Source of the DNA: Phyto melanocephala
Taxonomy: Eukaryota > Arthropoda > Insecta > Diptera > Rhinophoridae
Direction: 5' to 3'
DNA length: 64,000 bases
NCBI GenBank assembly: GCA_941918925.1
Contig: OW799236.1
Location: 78,246,713-78,310,712 of the forward strand
A model generated the notes under the pieces. It was not told the origin of the DNA. It did no database searches and saw nothing but the letters and a program-made list of their open reading frames with translations. A program made the position numbers and the translations under genes. Shown here piece after piece: positions 36,501 to 46,305 of the stretch; positions within the stretch are counted from its first letter, which is position 1; the number at the start of each line of letters is the position of its first letter.

Positions 36501-39500
36501 ACGTGGTCCTGAATGTTCTGGTGTCCACAATTTTATAAAAAATTTAAAATGTCAGTTTATAAAAAAAAACATTTTAAACAAGAATTCATTTAAACATTTA
36601 CAAACATACACCATTTTCACTAATATATAAATATTTAAAAGTTTTTCAACACTACTTTTCACTACATGCATTATTATATTTAGCATAGACACATTTGATG
36701 AGTGTCTAAGCTAATGACGATTGTTTTTTTTTATGAAGATTTTTTCAACACACCACCGCTGTTCTTTTCGTGAATTAGAAGAAAAATTAAATGCACCAAC
36801 AAAAAGAGTGTTTGAACAAGAAGAATTTGCGATGATTGAGAGAGAAAACAACAAACAAAATCCACAATGTTCCTCAAAAGCCATTTTCAATCACAAAATA
36901 ATGGAGGCTGGCTAATGATGGCGCAATTGTGTAGTTTTTTCTTTGTCCATTGTCCAATCATCAAATAAGTCATCATAACAACTGCGCATGTCTTGTTTAT
37001 CTTCCGTATTTCATTTTGTTAACATTTTAGCTACATACTGAGGGTATGAGATATTGAGGACAACAAGGCATAGCTGGAGTATACGAGGCACAGCTGATCA
37101 GAAGATTCATTTGTTTTCTTTCTATAAACTTTTGGCGTTTGATTAAAGATTAATTAAAATAAAAATATATTCAAATGGTAAATAAAAATATACTTAAATG
37201 CAAAAGCAAAAGCCCAACAACATAATTGTTTTCTCTGCAAATAGACTAAGAAAAGGAAAACGGATATTAGTAACTGTTTCCATGGTAAAATACTTACTTT
37301 TCTTAGGTGGTATTAGTTTGATGGCTCCAGGTTTTTCATTGGCTACGGTTACATTGTTTATGTCAATTTTGGCTTTCTTTTCCGAAGGTGAATCTCGGGG
37401 CGGTGGTGATGTTCTTTTCAGCGAAGAGGGCAAGGATGAAGGCAACACTGTACCAGGTGGTGTAGTTGAGGAAGGCTTCTTTAAGCCTTTACGTGAAGGT
37501 GGTGGAGGCGCCTCTTCAGTGAGTCCATGCGAACGAAATTGTGATTTATAAGTTTTTACTGTTTTCGCTTTTTCTGTATCTTTTCTAATTTCTATAGACA
37601 TTGAGGCTTTTTTAGACGGTATTGTAATAGATGTAGGTTTATTTGAATTTTCGGAGTCAGCTGTAGTTCCAGATTCTTCTTTTGATTTTTTAGGTATTTT
37701 ACCAAGTTTATCCAAAGAGGATGAAGTACCCTTTTCTAACGTGGCTTTATCCCTGTCCATCTGAGATTGCTCCAGTTTATCTTTACTCTTTGACGATGAT
37801 GAGAAAGATGAAGACTTTTCTTTATCGCTATGTTTGTCCTTAGAACTAGATGATGACGATGAACTTGATTTGGAAGATGATGATGATCGATGTTTGCTGC
37901 TGGAACTAGAACTGCTACTGCGATCTTTGTCTTTGCTGGAACTAGAACGCTCTTTATCAGTACGATGTTTATCACTAGAGCTACGATGAGAGGATGATGA
38001 TGATTTTGATTTACTAGAAGATGACGAAGAACTCTTTGAAGATGATGAGGATGATGATTTGTGGCTTGAAGATCTATGACTTGAAGAGGATGATGAAGTC
38101 GACTTTGAGGATTTACCATCTCTGTCTTTTTCCCTTTCCCTTTCTTTTTCTTTATCTTTTTCCTTCTCCTTATCCTTGTCTTTGTCTAGACTACTGTTAC
38201 TGCTACGCCTCTCTTTGTCCTTAGAGCTTCTGCGATCTTTTTGACTTCCGGATTTGTCTTTATCTTCTAATGGCTTTTTATCATCAGCTTTTTTAGTGCC
38301 TTCTACCTTGATTATGTCTGCAGAACTACTATTACTATCATTTTCTTTTTCCGGTTTATCTAGAGAAGTACTATTATCATCGGCTTCAGCCACATTAACC
38401 GCTGTTTCGCCTACATCCTCGGCAGCTTCAGTATCTTCAGCATCTTCGTCAACGGCTTCATTCTGTTGTGTTCGTTCCTCCTCCTCATCTTCTTCCACAC
38501 TTGACTGAGCTTGAGATGTAGCTGTGGGCTTATTTGATTTTGGTGAAACTTTAGCTAAAATCGACTGACCGTCCTTAATTATAAATTTATAGACGAGACC
38601 AGATTCACTAGCTTTCTTTTGAGCCGGTGTTAAGGTATAGTTCGTTACAACTGGTTCTGGATCTACTCCACCTAATGGGTCTTGAACATCTTGTATAGTC
38701 TCCCTACTATCTTCCTCCTCATCTTCTTCGTCTTCATCAGCTTCGTTATCCTCTTCTTGTTCTTCTTCTTCTTTTTGATAACTTTGTACCTTATCTGCTT
38801 TTAGTTTTGCTTGACTTGAATTTACTTTTTGCTCCTCTTTCTGTTGTTGTTTTTGTTGGTGTTGCAGTTGTTGTGCTTTAAATGGATTTTGATTTACCGT
38901 ATTTACAATAGATGGCTGTTGTTGCTGTACATTAACAGAAATTGCCGCTGGTGCAACAACTGCTACAGTTGGTGTCCTAATGGTGGTTGCCTGTACTGTC
39001 ATATTTGTTGCTTCGGGATCTTCCGTAACCACCTTAAGCCACTGTTCTACAAGACGTTTTGCCAAAATACGTACACCTTGAATAAAAGAATAAATAAATA
39101 ATTAATCGTTTAAATTTAAGTAGTCACACAAAATGGTTACGCTTTAAGTCTTAAATAAGTAATAAATTTTGCGTGTAAAAAATGTGACGCCCTAAGATAT
39201 CATAAGTTCTATAGTCCAAAATAAAATTACTAAATCTGAAGGTAAAAATGATAATGTCAAAACAGCAAGGCACGAAATTAAACTAATTTCAGAATATGCA
39301 AGGCTTTTTATAAATAATTGTCTTTTTTTATTCTCATCTATATACTGAACCAAAAATATTTTCTAAAAATAAGCATGGTACTGCCCGCTTTTCTTATCAC
39401 CATGTTGTATTCTCATGAGAATTGAATTTGGGTACAATTTCATAAGAACCGGTTATGAATTTATTTTACAAAGACGTGTGTCATTGCATTCTTGTCTTAT

Positions 39501-42500
39501 CATTAAATAAAAAATTTTTCTAGACTTTTTAAATTTGTGTGCAAAGACCATTTTTACAGTAATTTTTAACAAGAAACTGTTTTATAAATACCCACTTACT
39601 TTATTGAATGCAAAACGTCCAAAAGGAAAATACAACAGTATGTTAGTAAGCAAACAGTTATGTATAACGTTTTAATTGTTTCAAGTTTCTAGAATATTTT
39701 TAAGTTTGTAAAAACTTCATTAAATATATTAAATATTGCAAAATTCATTACATTTTCAGGACTTCTGCAATAAATTAATAGTGTAAAATAATTCTAAAAT
39801 ATTAATTAATTTTATAGTGCATTTTTTAGCCCAACTTTAGTTCTTTTTATTGAACTCAAGCGAAAATAAAAACAAATTCTTATGGCTCAATTATTTTTCT
39901 AAGTGTAAAGAAAATTTAAGACAACAACTGGTTTTGAAGGTATTAACAATACAAAAAGTAATTTACTAATAAAAAGTAAAAATCTGTCTTAATGGGTAGG
40001 TTAGGTAGAACAGGCAGCTGCTGTGCAGCTCACTTGGGTCCATTATATTGATCCCATTCTGATACCTGAATAGAAAAGTAAGAATAGAATAGAAAGGAAG
40101 CAGACAAGTCCAGAGTCTCCGGGCGGGAATCGAACCCGCAACCCCCAAACTAGCAGAACACACTGCTGACTAGTCAATCGGGGCACCCATCTGTCTTAAT
40201 AAAAAAAGGTAATTAAGTTTTATCAAAAACTGTTAGTCTCTTGCATCCGTTGTAAAAATTATTGTAAGATTACTTTGCACTGATTTTATGTTGAGCAAAT
40301 TTGCCTAAGCAATCGGCTATTTAAAATATTTTGCTGTTTTGCAAATGTACGTACGTAAAGTTTTGTTGGCGGAGTTTAAGAAAACTCACAAAATGCCTGG
40401 TTGTCCCACTATAGTTCAGTATCCACAAGTCGACCTATACATTTATATAGGAAGTCGGAGCTGAACGCCGAAATTATTATTTCTTAATAAAAGTTTTGCA
40501 TGTGGTAAATTAAGACTCCGGGCAACTGTATCTCGGTACCGTTAACCGATGCCACGCAATTAACCAATGCGAGAGTGAGACGAAAATCATGAAGCCAGAT
40601 GCAAAGGACGGCCTGATTGCCTTAAGAGATAATGGAAATGACGCGCGAGCTCTTGACCCGGCATGAGCTGAATTACGACTGGTATAAGCAGTTAATAAAT
40701 TCTGATTTTATTGTTTTAGCCATATACAACAGTCTTGTGAAAGGTAATAGTGTCACTTAAATCGAAATAGTTAAAACCCAACTCTGTTTTTATTTGTAAA
40801 CGTTGATCAAAAAGGTCTTATAAATAGTCTACTGGGGTGTCGATGACATATAGCAAACACATTTTGTACCGATAAAACGATAAAGTTATTGTATACGAGA
40901 CGACTCAAAGTATTTATTGAAAAGGTCAACATTGCAGTGCCGAACTTCGCAATCAAGTAAAACACCTTCACAATAAGGGATTTTCTTGCCGGAAAATAGC
41001 TGAAACTTGGAATTGCTCCAAGAGAATAGTATAGAATGCTATAAAATAAAGGCCTCAGAAAGAAACGCGTGGAAGAAAATCTAAAATATCTCCAACTAAT
41101 GAGAGGAGTATACTAAGATTTGTAAAAAAATAAATAGCCTCTTGTATCTTCAACTCAAATAAAAAAAAGAAATTTCTTTAGACGTCGACACGTCCACTAA
41201 TTGCAAAAGGCTAATAAATAACAATTTAAAATCAAAAGACAAAGAAAAGTACCTTTTTTGTCCTAACGAAACGTAAAAGTAGATTACTTTTTGCTAACGA
41301 CCATACTAAATTGCCCTTTGGAAAAATGGCACAATATCTTGTGGTAAGATGAGAAAAATTCAAACCTTTTTTACTCGGATTGAGGTATTCAAAGTGTGCG
41401 CAGGCCAGTGAACACAGGTTTCAAACTGCAGTATACAGTTTAAAATGTGGAAATGCTTGTCTTACCAAGGTGTTGGTCCGATATAAAGAATTGAGGACAC
41501 AATGACTGCAGTGAATTATTGCCATATTATAAGTGAAGTATTGTTGCCCTATGCCGAGGAACACATGCCGCTTCGATGGGTGTTTCAGCAAGACAACGAC
41601 CCCAAGCACACTTCGAAGCTGTTTAAGAAATGGTTCTCGGAAAACATCAACGTATTATGCTGGCCTGTTCAATCGCCGGAAACCGATCCGATCGAAAACT
41701 TGTGGAAAGAAATAAACGTAGTTTTGAGGTGTAAAAAAACAACAACAAAAAAGATTCTCTGTGGCCGCTGGTCCAAAGTAAAGCATTTGCAACGAAGTAC
41801 GGATGAGATAATACTTAAAAATAAAGCTTTCCCATAAAAAAAATTAAATTTAATTTTTTAAAACTCTGCAGATGGTCCTATTTTTCCACAACGAAATTAA
41901 GTTATTGAAATACTTTTTGTTGGGAATATGAGCCTGTAAAAAATAAGCTACTACAAACCTACGAACATATTCGTTTTATTTGTATTCCTAACAAAAGCCA
42001 CAATGTATCCTTATTATTTTTCACATGACTGTATTTAATTTTATCAACAAAGAACTAATAAATGTGACCATTTAGGGAACCAACATTGTCATTTAATAAA
42101 ATAAATAATATCACCATTAACATCCCTCATACAGGTAGTGGCGCCATAGCCACGACTTAAACAAGTGGTTTTTAAGTCGAGTACAAAGTTAAACTTTTTG
42201 TCGATAAAATAAACAGCAACAAAATTATCGTCGTTTAGATAACAATAACAACTGTCGTTAAAATATGTTTTTGAATACCGAATTCGATATAATTGTTGTT
42301 AATTTTTTAACAATACGATTATCGTTGAAATAAGTTAGTGAATCGCACTATAGGGTTGTAGTCGTTAAATAGTTCAGTGCCCATGTTCTGTTCTGTAGTT
42401 TTACATAAAAGTAGAAAAAGTATGTCAAAATTTGGCAAAATAATAGAAGTTTTAGTTGAAAATGGCAAATTGTAATAAAAAAGTTGTTTAGGCATTAATT

Positions 42501-45500
42501 ATTCAAATAAAAAAAAAAAAATACTCATTATTTAGGATATTGTCCCAATAGTTTTTAACATTTCAGTTTTTTGATTGTTGGCATTAGTCTAGTCTATATG
42601 CATTTCACTGGCTAAGCACCAAAGAAACTAAAATATTTAAATCCTACTAATATTATAAATGTTGTTTTTTTTTTTTAAATTTGCATTAAATCCTATTTCA
42701 CTAATAAAAATAATTGATATTAATGTTTGTATGTTTTGATATTTTTACTCAAACACAAAAAACAAAGAATACTAAACGGATTTATATAAAATTTGCCGCA
42801 CAAATAGATAACCTGAATTATTAGATAGGATAATAAGATAATTTTTAAATAATTTATAGACACGTTCCATTACTATTTTTAAATATATGCCTCGTAAAAC
42901 TTCTTTGACATTTGGTCACCAATCGGCAAGTTTAGGTTCAAAAATTATTTGGAATTTTTTTAATATATCAAGTTTCTTAAAATTCTTATTAATTTTGGGA
43001 CTCGTTAGTGACACATGTTGCAAGCAGAAATGTATATAAAAATATTTCTGAAAAAAACTTAAAAATCGATTTAAAATTAAAATCATTTTTTTTTTTCAGT
43101 TTTAAGACAACCGAGCGGATAAACATGGGTATCAAATGAAAGGGTTTAAATATCAAATATAATACACTAATTAAGTGTTTCGCCTAGAACATGGTGGTGA
43201 ACAAAATTCATGTTATAATTTCCAAAACGTATAGAACACCCCTAAACCCCGAGAGATCTGAGAAAATGTGGATTATCAAATTCGGAAGTGGCGAGTCATA
43301 AGAGTCAGAAGTCAGGTAATGAGTTTTATGAAACCCTTTCAATCAATCAGTTGCAATTTAGTGACACTTTCTTGCACATATTATTGTGACATATGATTAA
43401 TATATGTATGTATGTATATGGGTAAAATTTAGTAATTACGCATTTCTTCCCTACAACCCCCATAATAATGGTATCAAATAAAAGGTCTTTACTAGTAAAA
43501 TACAGTAAACTATGAAAAAATGTAAAATCCAAGATGGCATCTGAAATCAAACGACCGGTAATTTTTTTCCCCAACATTAATATAGGTATCAAATGAAAGG
43601 GCTTGCTATAAGAATTTAATTAATTGAGAAAAACTCAAAACAAAAGATGGCATCGAAAATAATTGCAATTTAGCGACACTTTCAAATGATTATAAGTATA
43701 AAAGAAGAGATTTTGGAAGATTCTTTTAACGAAAAATAATGTTCTTAATAAAAAAAATTCGTGCAATTGGGTTCGTTCGTTTACTTAAAGTTTTTAAAAT
43801 TTTTAACAGGACTTTACTAGAATGTCTGCAATAAAGTATCAGGTGGTGTTGACAACACCATAGACTAGACTTTTTTCTTTGCATAAATCTTGGCTGAGTT
43901 GTTAAAAATTATTTATGTCAACAAGTTTGCTTTTTACCTCGCAAAAACACAAACAAAAACCATGTATTTTTAATACACCGGCACACGAAAGGAACAATAA
44001 AAACCATGTCGTACTTGTTGTAGAATTTTTATAATACCTATTAATAGACAAGTCAATTTCATGTATTACATTTCACGCTCATATTATGATAAAAATAAAT
44101 ATAATACCATTTTAAAGGAAATTCTTGATTATCTGAATCATAGATTTAAATATAGGAATAACATAAAACTTTGTTGCGACCAACAGTGGTCCGGTTCAGA
44201 TAGTTTATATAAATACACCATCTTGATTAACACCCTAATGTTAAAATCATTTTTGATTTCACTTGAATTTAATCACTTAACAACCTGTTAAACCGCTGCA
44301 AATTCGTTGTTTTAAATATTTTTTTCTTGTGCTGGGAACATTTTCAAAACATACTATTATACATTTTACTTTATACTAGCCTGTGCCCTATGTAATAATT
44401 CAAGTGGTTATCTATCTGTACGGCAACTTTAATTTAAAACAGTTTCTTTACTTTTTCGTGATTGAGTAAAAACATCAAAAAACAAAAATATTTAAACATA
44501 CAAATATTCATATTTATTATATAAGTAGGATAGAATTCAATGCAAATATTTAAGACATATTAATAAGAAATAATTCGCAAGAACGTGAAAATATTTAAAC
44601 ACATTGCCTACATATGTGTTAATTAATCTAGGTTGTTGTCTATCTGTATGAAAAAATTCATTCAGTTCCGTTCAGCCGTTTTGGCGTGATTGAATAACAA
44701 AAATCCAAACATATAAACATTCATATTGATTATATTAATAAAATTATACGTTAATAAATGTTTTGTTAAAACGATTTTATCTAAAATAGTCCTGAAAATA
44801 ATAATTTACTATTGTTAAACTTACCATCATTTCCACCATCTTTGCTTAGACCTTTAACTAGCTTTGGAGCTGAATTAAATTTTAAACGGTGAACATCAAC
44901 TGGACACAAAAGTAACAATTCCAAAATTTCCTGCACTAGAGGCCAATTCATAGCACGAGTAGCATCATTTAGCCAAGTATAAACTAAAGACCAACCACCG
45001 GCACCCATAAATTCGCCCAACAAATCAGTTTTTGTACATTTTAAAATTTGCACATAAATGCATTTGGAAACTAATTTTTTTGAGTATTTTGTCATTAAAC
45101 TGAAAAAAAGGTATATAACATGATATTAAATATTTGTAAAACATAAAAACAAAAAAGAGAGTTATAAGTAACTGAACAAAGAGTATAAAACATAAAAAAC
45201 AAATAAGTATAACGTTAACAAAAAAAACTATAACGTTAAAATATTAAAAAATCATATAGGTATAACGTTAAAATATTTTAAAAAAAAAAAAGTATATCGT
45301 TAAAAATTAAAAAAAAGTATAACGCTAAAAAATTAAAAAAGTACATTATAAATGAATACGATAAATACAACGCTGGTGTCAATACAACAATTGTAATAGA
45401 TTAAAAAAAAAATGTGGAACACCCAGTCTCAATTTATAGGTTTTTGCAATCAACTACTGTCAAAACTTACCTTGCTAATCTCTTAACTTCTCCAGCACCT

Positions 45501-45684
45501 AAAATTCCACCATTATCGTCCAGCAAGATTCTAAGGCATCTTAATAATTGAATAGGCACAATACGCGGCTAAATATTGAAATAAAAAAAAAAAACAAAAT
45601 GAAATTTATTTACAAATAAAACACCTAATATTTTGTTCCATTTATTTATTTCTTATATATTTCAGTCAATCTATAACTTACCAT
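21537..45684 (-). CDS. PNUTS: PNUTS, PP1 nuclear targeting subunit (PPP1R10 homologue)
   Basis: Five coding exons in phase: 45682-45684 (the ATG alone), 45471-45568, 44825-45099, 37298-39076 and 21537-23356 (TAG), giving 1324 residues. Residues 1-145 form a TFIIS N-terminal (LW) domain, with GEFMGAGGWSLVYTWLNDA and LVQEILELLLLCP. Next come Gln-, Glu/Asp- and Ser/Lys-rich regions. A PP1-docking motif KKLSW lies at about 913-917, and a Gly/Pro/Asn/Met-rich tail precedes a CCCH zinc finger (C-x7-C-x5-C-x3-H) just before the end. PNUTS keeps PP1 in the nucleus, on chromatin with WDR82 and TOX4-type partners, where PP1 acts on RNA polymerase II. The frame read from a TTG at 23261 is only part of the last exon. 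Drosophila PNUTS is somewhat shorter; the low-complexity middle is longer here. Confidence 0.95.
23517..23640. mobile_element. palindromic MITE, GGCCGAATTACGG family
   Basis: GGCCGAATTACGGCATTCGA on the left is repeated inverted at the right end (TCGAATGCCGTAATTCGGCC). Sub-terminal GATCGAAATT and AATTTCGATCG also pair. A second copy lies at 29355-29485 and a fragment at 18787-18830. Confidence 0.8.
25541..25840. repeat. MITE-like segment with TTGTTGGGTTT inverted arms
   Basis: TTGTTGGGTTTAAG at 25545-25558 pairs with AAAACCCAACCAACAA at 25716-25731. Inside is a half copy of the TTTATATGC/CACTGGT family (25558-25617), and CATTTCAGTGGTTATGCC recurs at 25796-25813. This looks like one element broken by rearrangement. 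Confidence 0.45.
27977..28385. repeat. tandem duplication of a 229-bp unit with inner symmetry
   Basis: GCTTAACGCATTGTATTA starts at 27977 and again at 28206. Each unit carries TTCGAATCGAATTA, a GTCGCCGCCCAGGG-like block, then AATTCGATTCGAA inverted, and a second diverged half ending in CTCCGCCCAG. Each unit is therefore itself a direct repeat with a small palindrome. Confidence 0.65.
29355..29485. mobile_element. palindromic MITE, GGCCGAATTACGG family, second copy
   Basis: This has the same termini and the same inner ACTCGATCGTTCGAGTAAAA block as the copy at 23517-23640, with a few changes (right end CGGTCCC). The open frame at 29418-29633 is partly this repeat. Confidence 0.8.
30008..30611 (+). 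mobile_element. AGGTTCG element, copy 3
   Basis: This is full length, in the opposite orientation to the other copies, flanked by AAA on both sides (30005-30007 and 30612-30614). The plus strand has ATG at 30349 reading MSTDERMELPESGAG with the GTATAC donor-like site. Upstream of that ATG lies a leader of about 340 bases that is the same in all copies. Confidence 0.85.
30656..31264 (-). mobile_element. AGGTTCG element, copy 4
   Basis: This copy lies 44 bases from copy 3, in the reverse orientation, forming an inverted pair. Flanks are ATA and ATT, so the duplication is imperfect or mutated. The small exon on the minus strand (ATG near 30924) has one amino-acid change, Glu to Lys at position 5. 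Confidence 0.8.
31487..31637. mobile_element. MITE with CGTAATTCACAATCTTGTG inverted ends
   Basis: CGTAATTCACAATCTTGTG at 31487-31505 is matched by CACAAGATTGTGAATTACG at 31619-31637. About 113 bases lie between. There is no coding capacity. Confidence 0.7.
33165..33880 (+). mobile_element. decayed mariner-like transposon
   Basis: Broken plus-strand frames between 33500 and 33740 give GLGWMxFQxDA (compare the catalytic WFQQDGA block) and then, after shifts, a PSRSCELTILDYF-like stretch and RYVKYLVYKEKSKHLPKLE, which parallels [21 protein letters not shown]. The catalytic block and the tail are in different frames, so it is a fossil. I could not place the ends. Confidence 0.5.
33991..34859 (+). 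mobile_element. Helitron-like non-autonomous element with a tandem array
   Basis: It begins TCTATATATC after an A (33990), has TATATAAAAGTGAAACTCTG, and ends in CTAG (34856-34859) before a T, which is the 5' TC, 3' CTRR and A/T target pattern of Helitrons. A GC-rich GCAACGCGCGCCGGG block precedes the 3' end. The body is about six units of roughly 120 bp, each with GTGGGCxGxGCCACGCCC, a GAGGTACTTGCACTGGACCG block and CTGAAACTTTGCACACAT (units near 34171, 34291, 34413, 34535, 34657 and 34778). Confidence 0.6.
34861..35635 (+). mobile_element. LINE fragment (RT end, 3' UTR and poly(A))
   Basis: Plus-strand frames give MKYLGFIIDKDLKFKH, KPHFEFGST, QLERLQKLQNRAMRSILKCN and WLNIQQRLEFN. This is the stretch following the RT active site in jockey/CR1-like LINEs. 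It has frame breaks near 35000 and 35103. The element ends in AATAAAACTAC and a run of A at 35619-35631. Its visible left edge coincides with the end of the Helitron-like element. Confidence 0.7.
37700..38250 (-). repeat. low-complexity Ser/Lys/Asp/Arg coding tract in PNUTS
   Basis: Within the long PNUTS exon, AGC/TCA and GAT/AAG-type codons encode long runs of Ser with Lys, Asp, His and Arg. On the other strand they give spurious frames. Such tracts change length quickly between species. Confidence 0.8.
39994..40188 (-). mobile_element. tRNA-derived SINE with 12-bp target duplication
   Basis: Minus strand: it begins GGTGCCCCGATTGACTAGTC (A-box region) and carries a perfect pol III B box, GGTTCGATTCC, within GCGGGTTCGATTCCCGCCCG. 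A non-tRNA tail of about 120 bases ends CTAACCTACCC. ATCTGTCTTAAT is duplicated on both sides (39982-39993 and 40189-40200), which shows retroposition. It is not a tRNA gene: the acceptor stem does not close. Confidence 0.8.
40731..42033 (+). mobile_element. decayed Tc1-like transposon
   Basis: Plus-strand pieces read KTLHNKGFSCRKIAETWNCSK (HTH region, 40960-41025), then WVFQQDNDPKHTS (41578-41617) and WPVQSPETDPIENLWKEIN (41661-41720). These are the second Asp and the final Glu blocks of the DD34E triad of Tc1 transposases. The ends CAACAGTCTTGTGAAAGGTA (from 40731) and TTTTCACATGACTGTA (to 42034) are inverted. There are stops and shifts throughout the first half. Confidence 0.7.
42640..43140 (-). 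repeat. insect-type dispersed repeat (ATCCTACTAATATTATAAA end)
   Basis: AAATCCTACTAATATTATAA at 42644-42663, GTTTGTATGTTTTGATATTT and CTAAACGGATTTATATAAAA are blocks of a repeat common in insect genomes, here in reverse orientation. Class (SINE, Helitron or LINE tail) is not clear. Confidence 0.45.
43180..43700 (+). repeat. dispersed repeat with TATCAAATGAAAGGG units
   Basis: TATCAAATGAAAGGG recurs at 43131, 43469 (as TATCAAATAAAAGG) and 43588, each followed by a line ending in AAGATGGCATC. A reverse-complement relative lies at 48780-49010 (GCCATCTTGGATTTAACATT and a TTTACTGTATTCTACT block). Confidence 0.5.
44385..44755 (+). repeat. two copies of a GTTATCTATCTGTA-headed repeat unit
   Basis: The first unit (about 44389-44530) and the second (about 44630-44755) share TTGTCTATCTGTA, CGTGATTGA, AACAAAAAT, ACATA and CATTCATATT. 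The second has the CAGCCGTTTTGGCGTGATTGA core seen in many insect dispersed repeats. Confidence 0.45.
45177..45345. repeat. minisatellite of GTATAACGTTAAAA units in a PNUTS intron
   Basis: Six to seven irregular units of AGTATAACGTTAAAA with A-rich spacers (near 45183, 45207, 45228, 45259, 45291, 45318). It lies in the 371-bp intron between the second and third coding exons. Confidence 0.65.
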
Positions 45685-45817
45685 TTTACTTTTTTTGATA
45701 TTTCCTTTTTTTTAATTTAATCTCTTAAACATCACTTTGTCAAATTTGCTTCGTAATAAAATCTTGTCCAATACTTTGAGGTTATGATAACCTCTTCTAT
45801 ATAAATTGTTAACGATC
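45685..45817 (-). other. PNUTS: PNUTS 5' UTR exon with a short upstream ORF
   Basis: An acceptor-like TTTTATTTTTTAG ends at 45818 on the minus strand, and the exon runs to the ATG at 45684-45682, where GTAAGT follows at once. So the start codon is the last triplet of its exon. A six-codon upstream ORF (ATG at 45732, stop at 45712) precedes it. Confidence 0.5.
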
Positions 45818-46284
45818 TAAAAAATAAAAATATACACGTTTTTGTTAAGTGTAAACTTAAAACTGGTTATTGATTAAACAAAGAAAACTAATTTATATAT
45901 GCAAATCATTTTAACTAGCAAAATAAAAATTCATATCACCCCACCCTAATATTTAACTTTATTCCATATTTGAATAGTAAATTACCTAAATATATATAAT
46001 TTTATTCGCAAATTGTAATTATAACTTATATAAAAAAGAATTATATTGAGCACAAGGTCCACTCTATATCTCCGTGTGGATAGCTGCAATCGTTCAACTG
46101 TTGTATAAAAAAAATCAATGTTGCTTACATATTTGTAATAGATTTTACAAGCAGGGTGGTACACTTCATAAAACAAAACAATTTTCATCGTTGCCAATTG
46201 AGTTAATTAAATTTATATTAACGCTTTTATATTAGCGATTTATAAAAATTATTCAGGGTTGCTACGAATGGAATTTACTGTCAG

Positions 46285-46305
46285 GGTATCGATTCTGGTC
46301 ACTGT
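46285..46305. promoter_or_regulatory. possible PNUTS promoter motifs (DRE-like and motif 1-like)
   Basis: TATCGATT (46287-46294) resembles the DRE core TATCGATA, and TGGTCACT (46296-46303) resembles Ohler motif 1 (YGGTCACACTR). Both mark TATA-less housekeeping promoters in flies. They lie about 600 bp upstream of the PNUTS ATG, next to a possible first-exon donor (GTAAGC at 46128-46123, minus strand). Confidence 0.35.

Larger units (their letters stand above)
23357..37297. other. PNUTS intron of 13.9 kb, repeats and AT-rich DNA
   Basis: It holds MITEs (23517, 25541, 29355, 31487), a duplicated 229-bp unit (27977), two AGGTTCG elements (30008, 30656), a mariner fossil (33165), a Helitron-like element (33991) and a LINE end (34861). 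I see no supported gene in 23700-25540, 25850-27900, 28450-29340, 31640-33150 or 35640-37290; the small frames there (for example 32131-32349 and 36721-36915) have no recognisable domain. Confidence 0.6.
39077..44824. other. PNUTS intron of 5.7 kb, repeats
   Basis: It holds a SINE (39994-40188), a Tc1-like element (about 40731-42033) and pieces of two other dispersed families (42640-43700 and 44385-44760). The stretch 39120-39975 is AT-rich with nothing I recognise. No gene is supported. Confidence 0.6.

Noticed and set aside
36721..36915. 64-codon plus-strand frame in the PNUTS intron
   Set aside because: There is no recognisable domain, no splice partner and no repeat. Chance is a fair explanation.
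40090..40190. tRNA gene on the minus strand
   Set aside because: The B box is perfect, but the acceptor stem does not close and a 12-bp target duplication flanks a longer unit, so it is a SINE.
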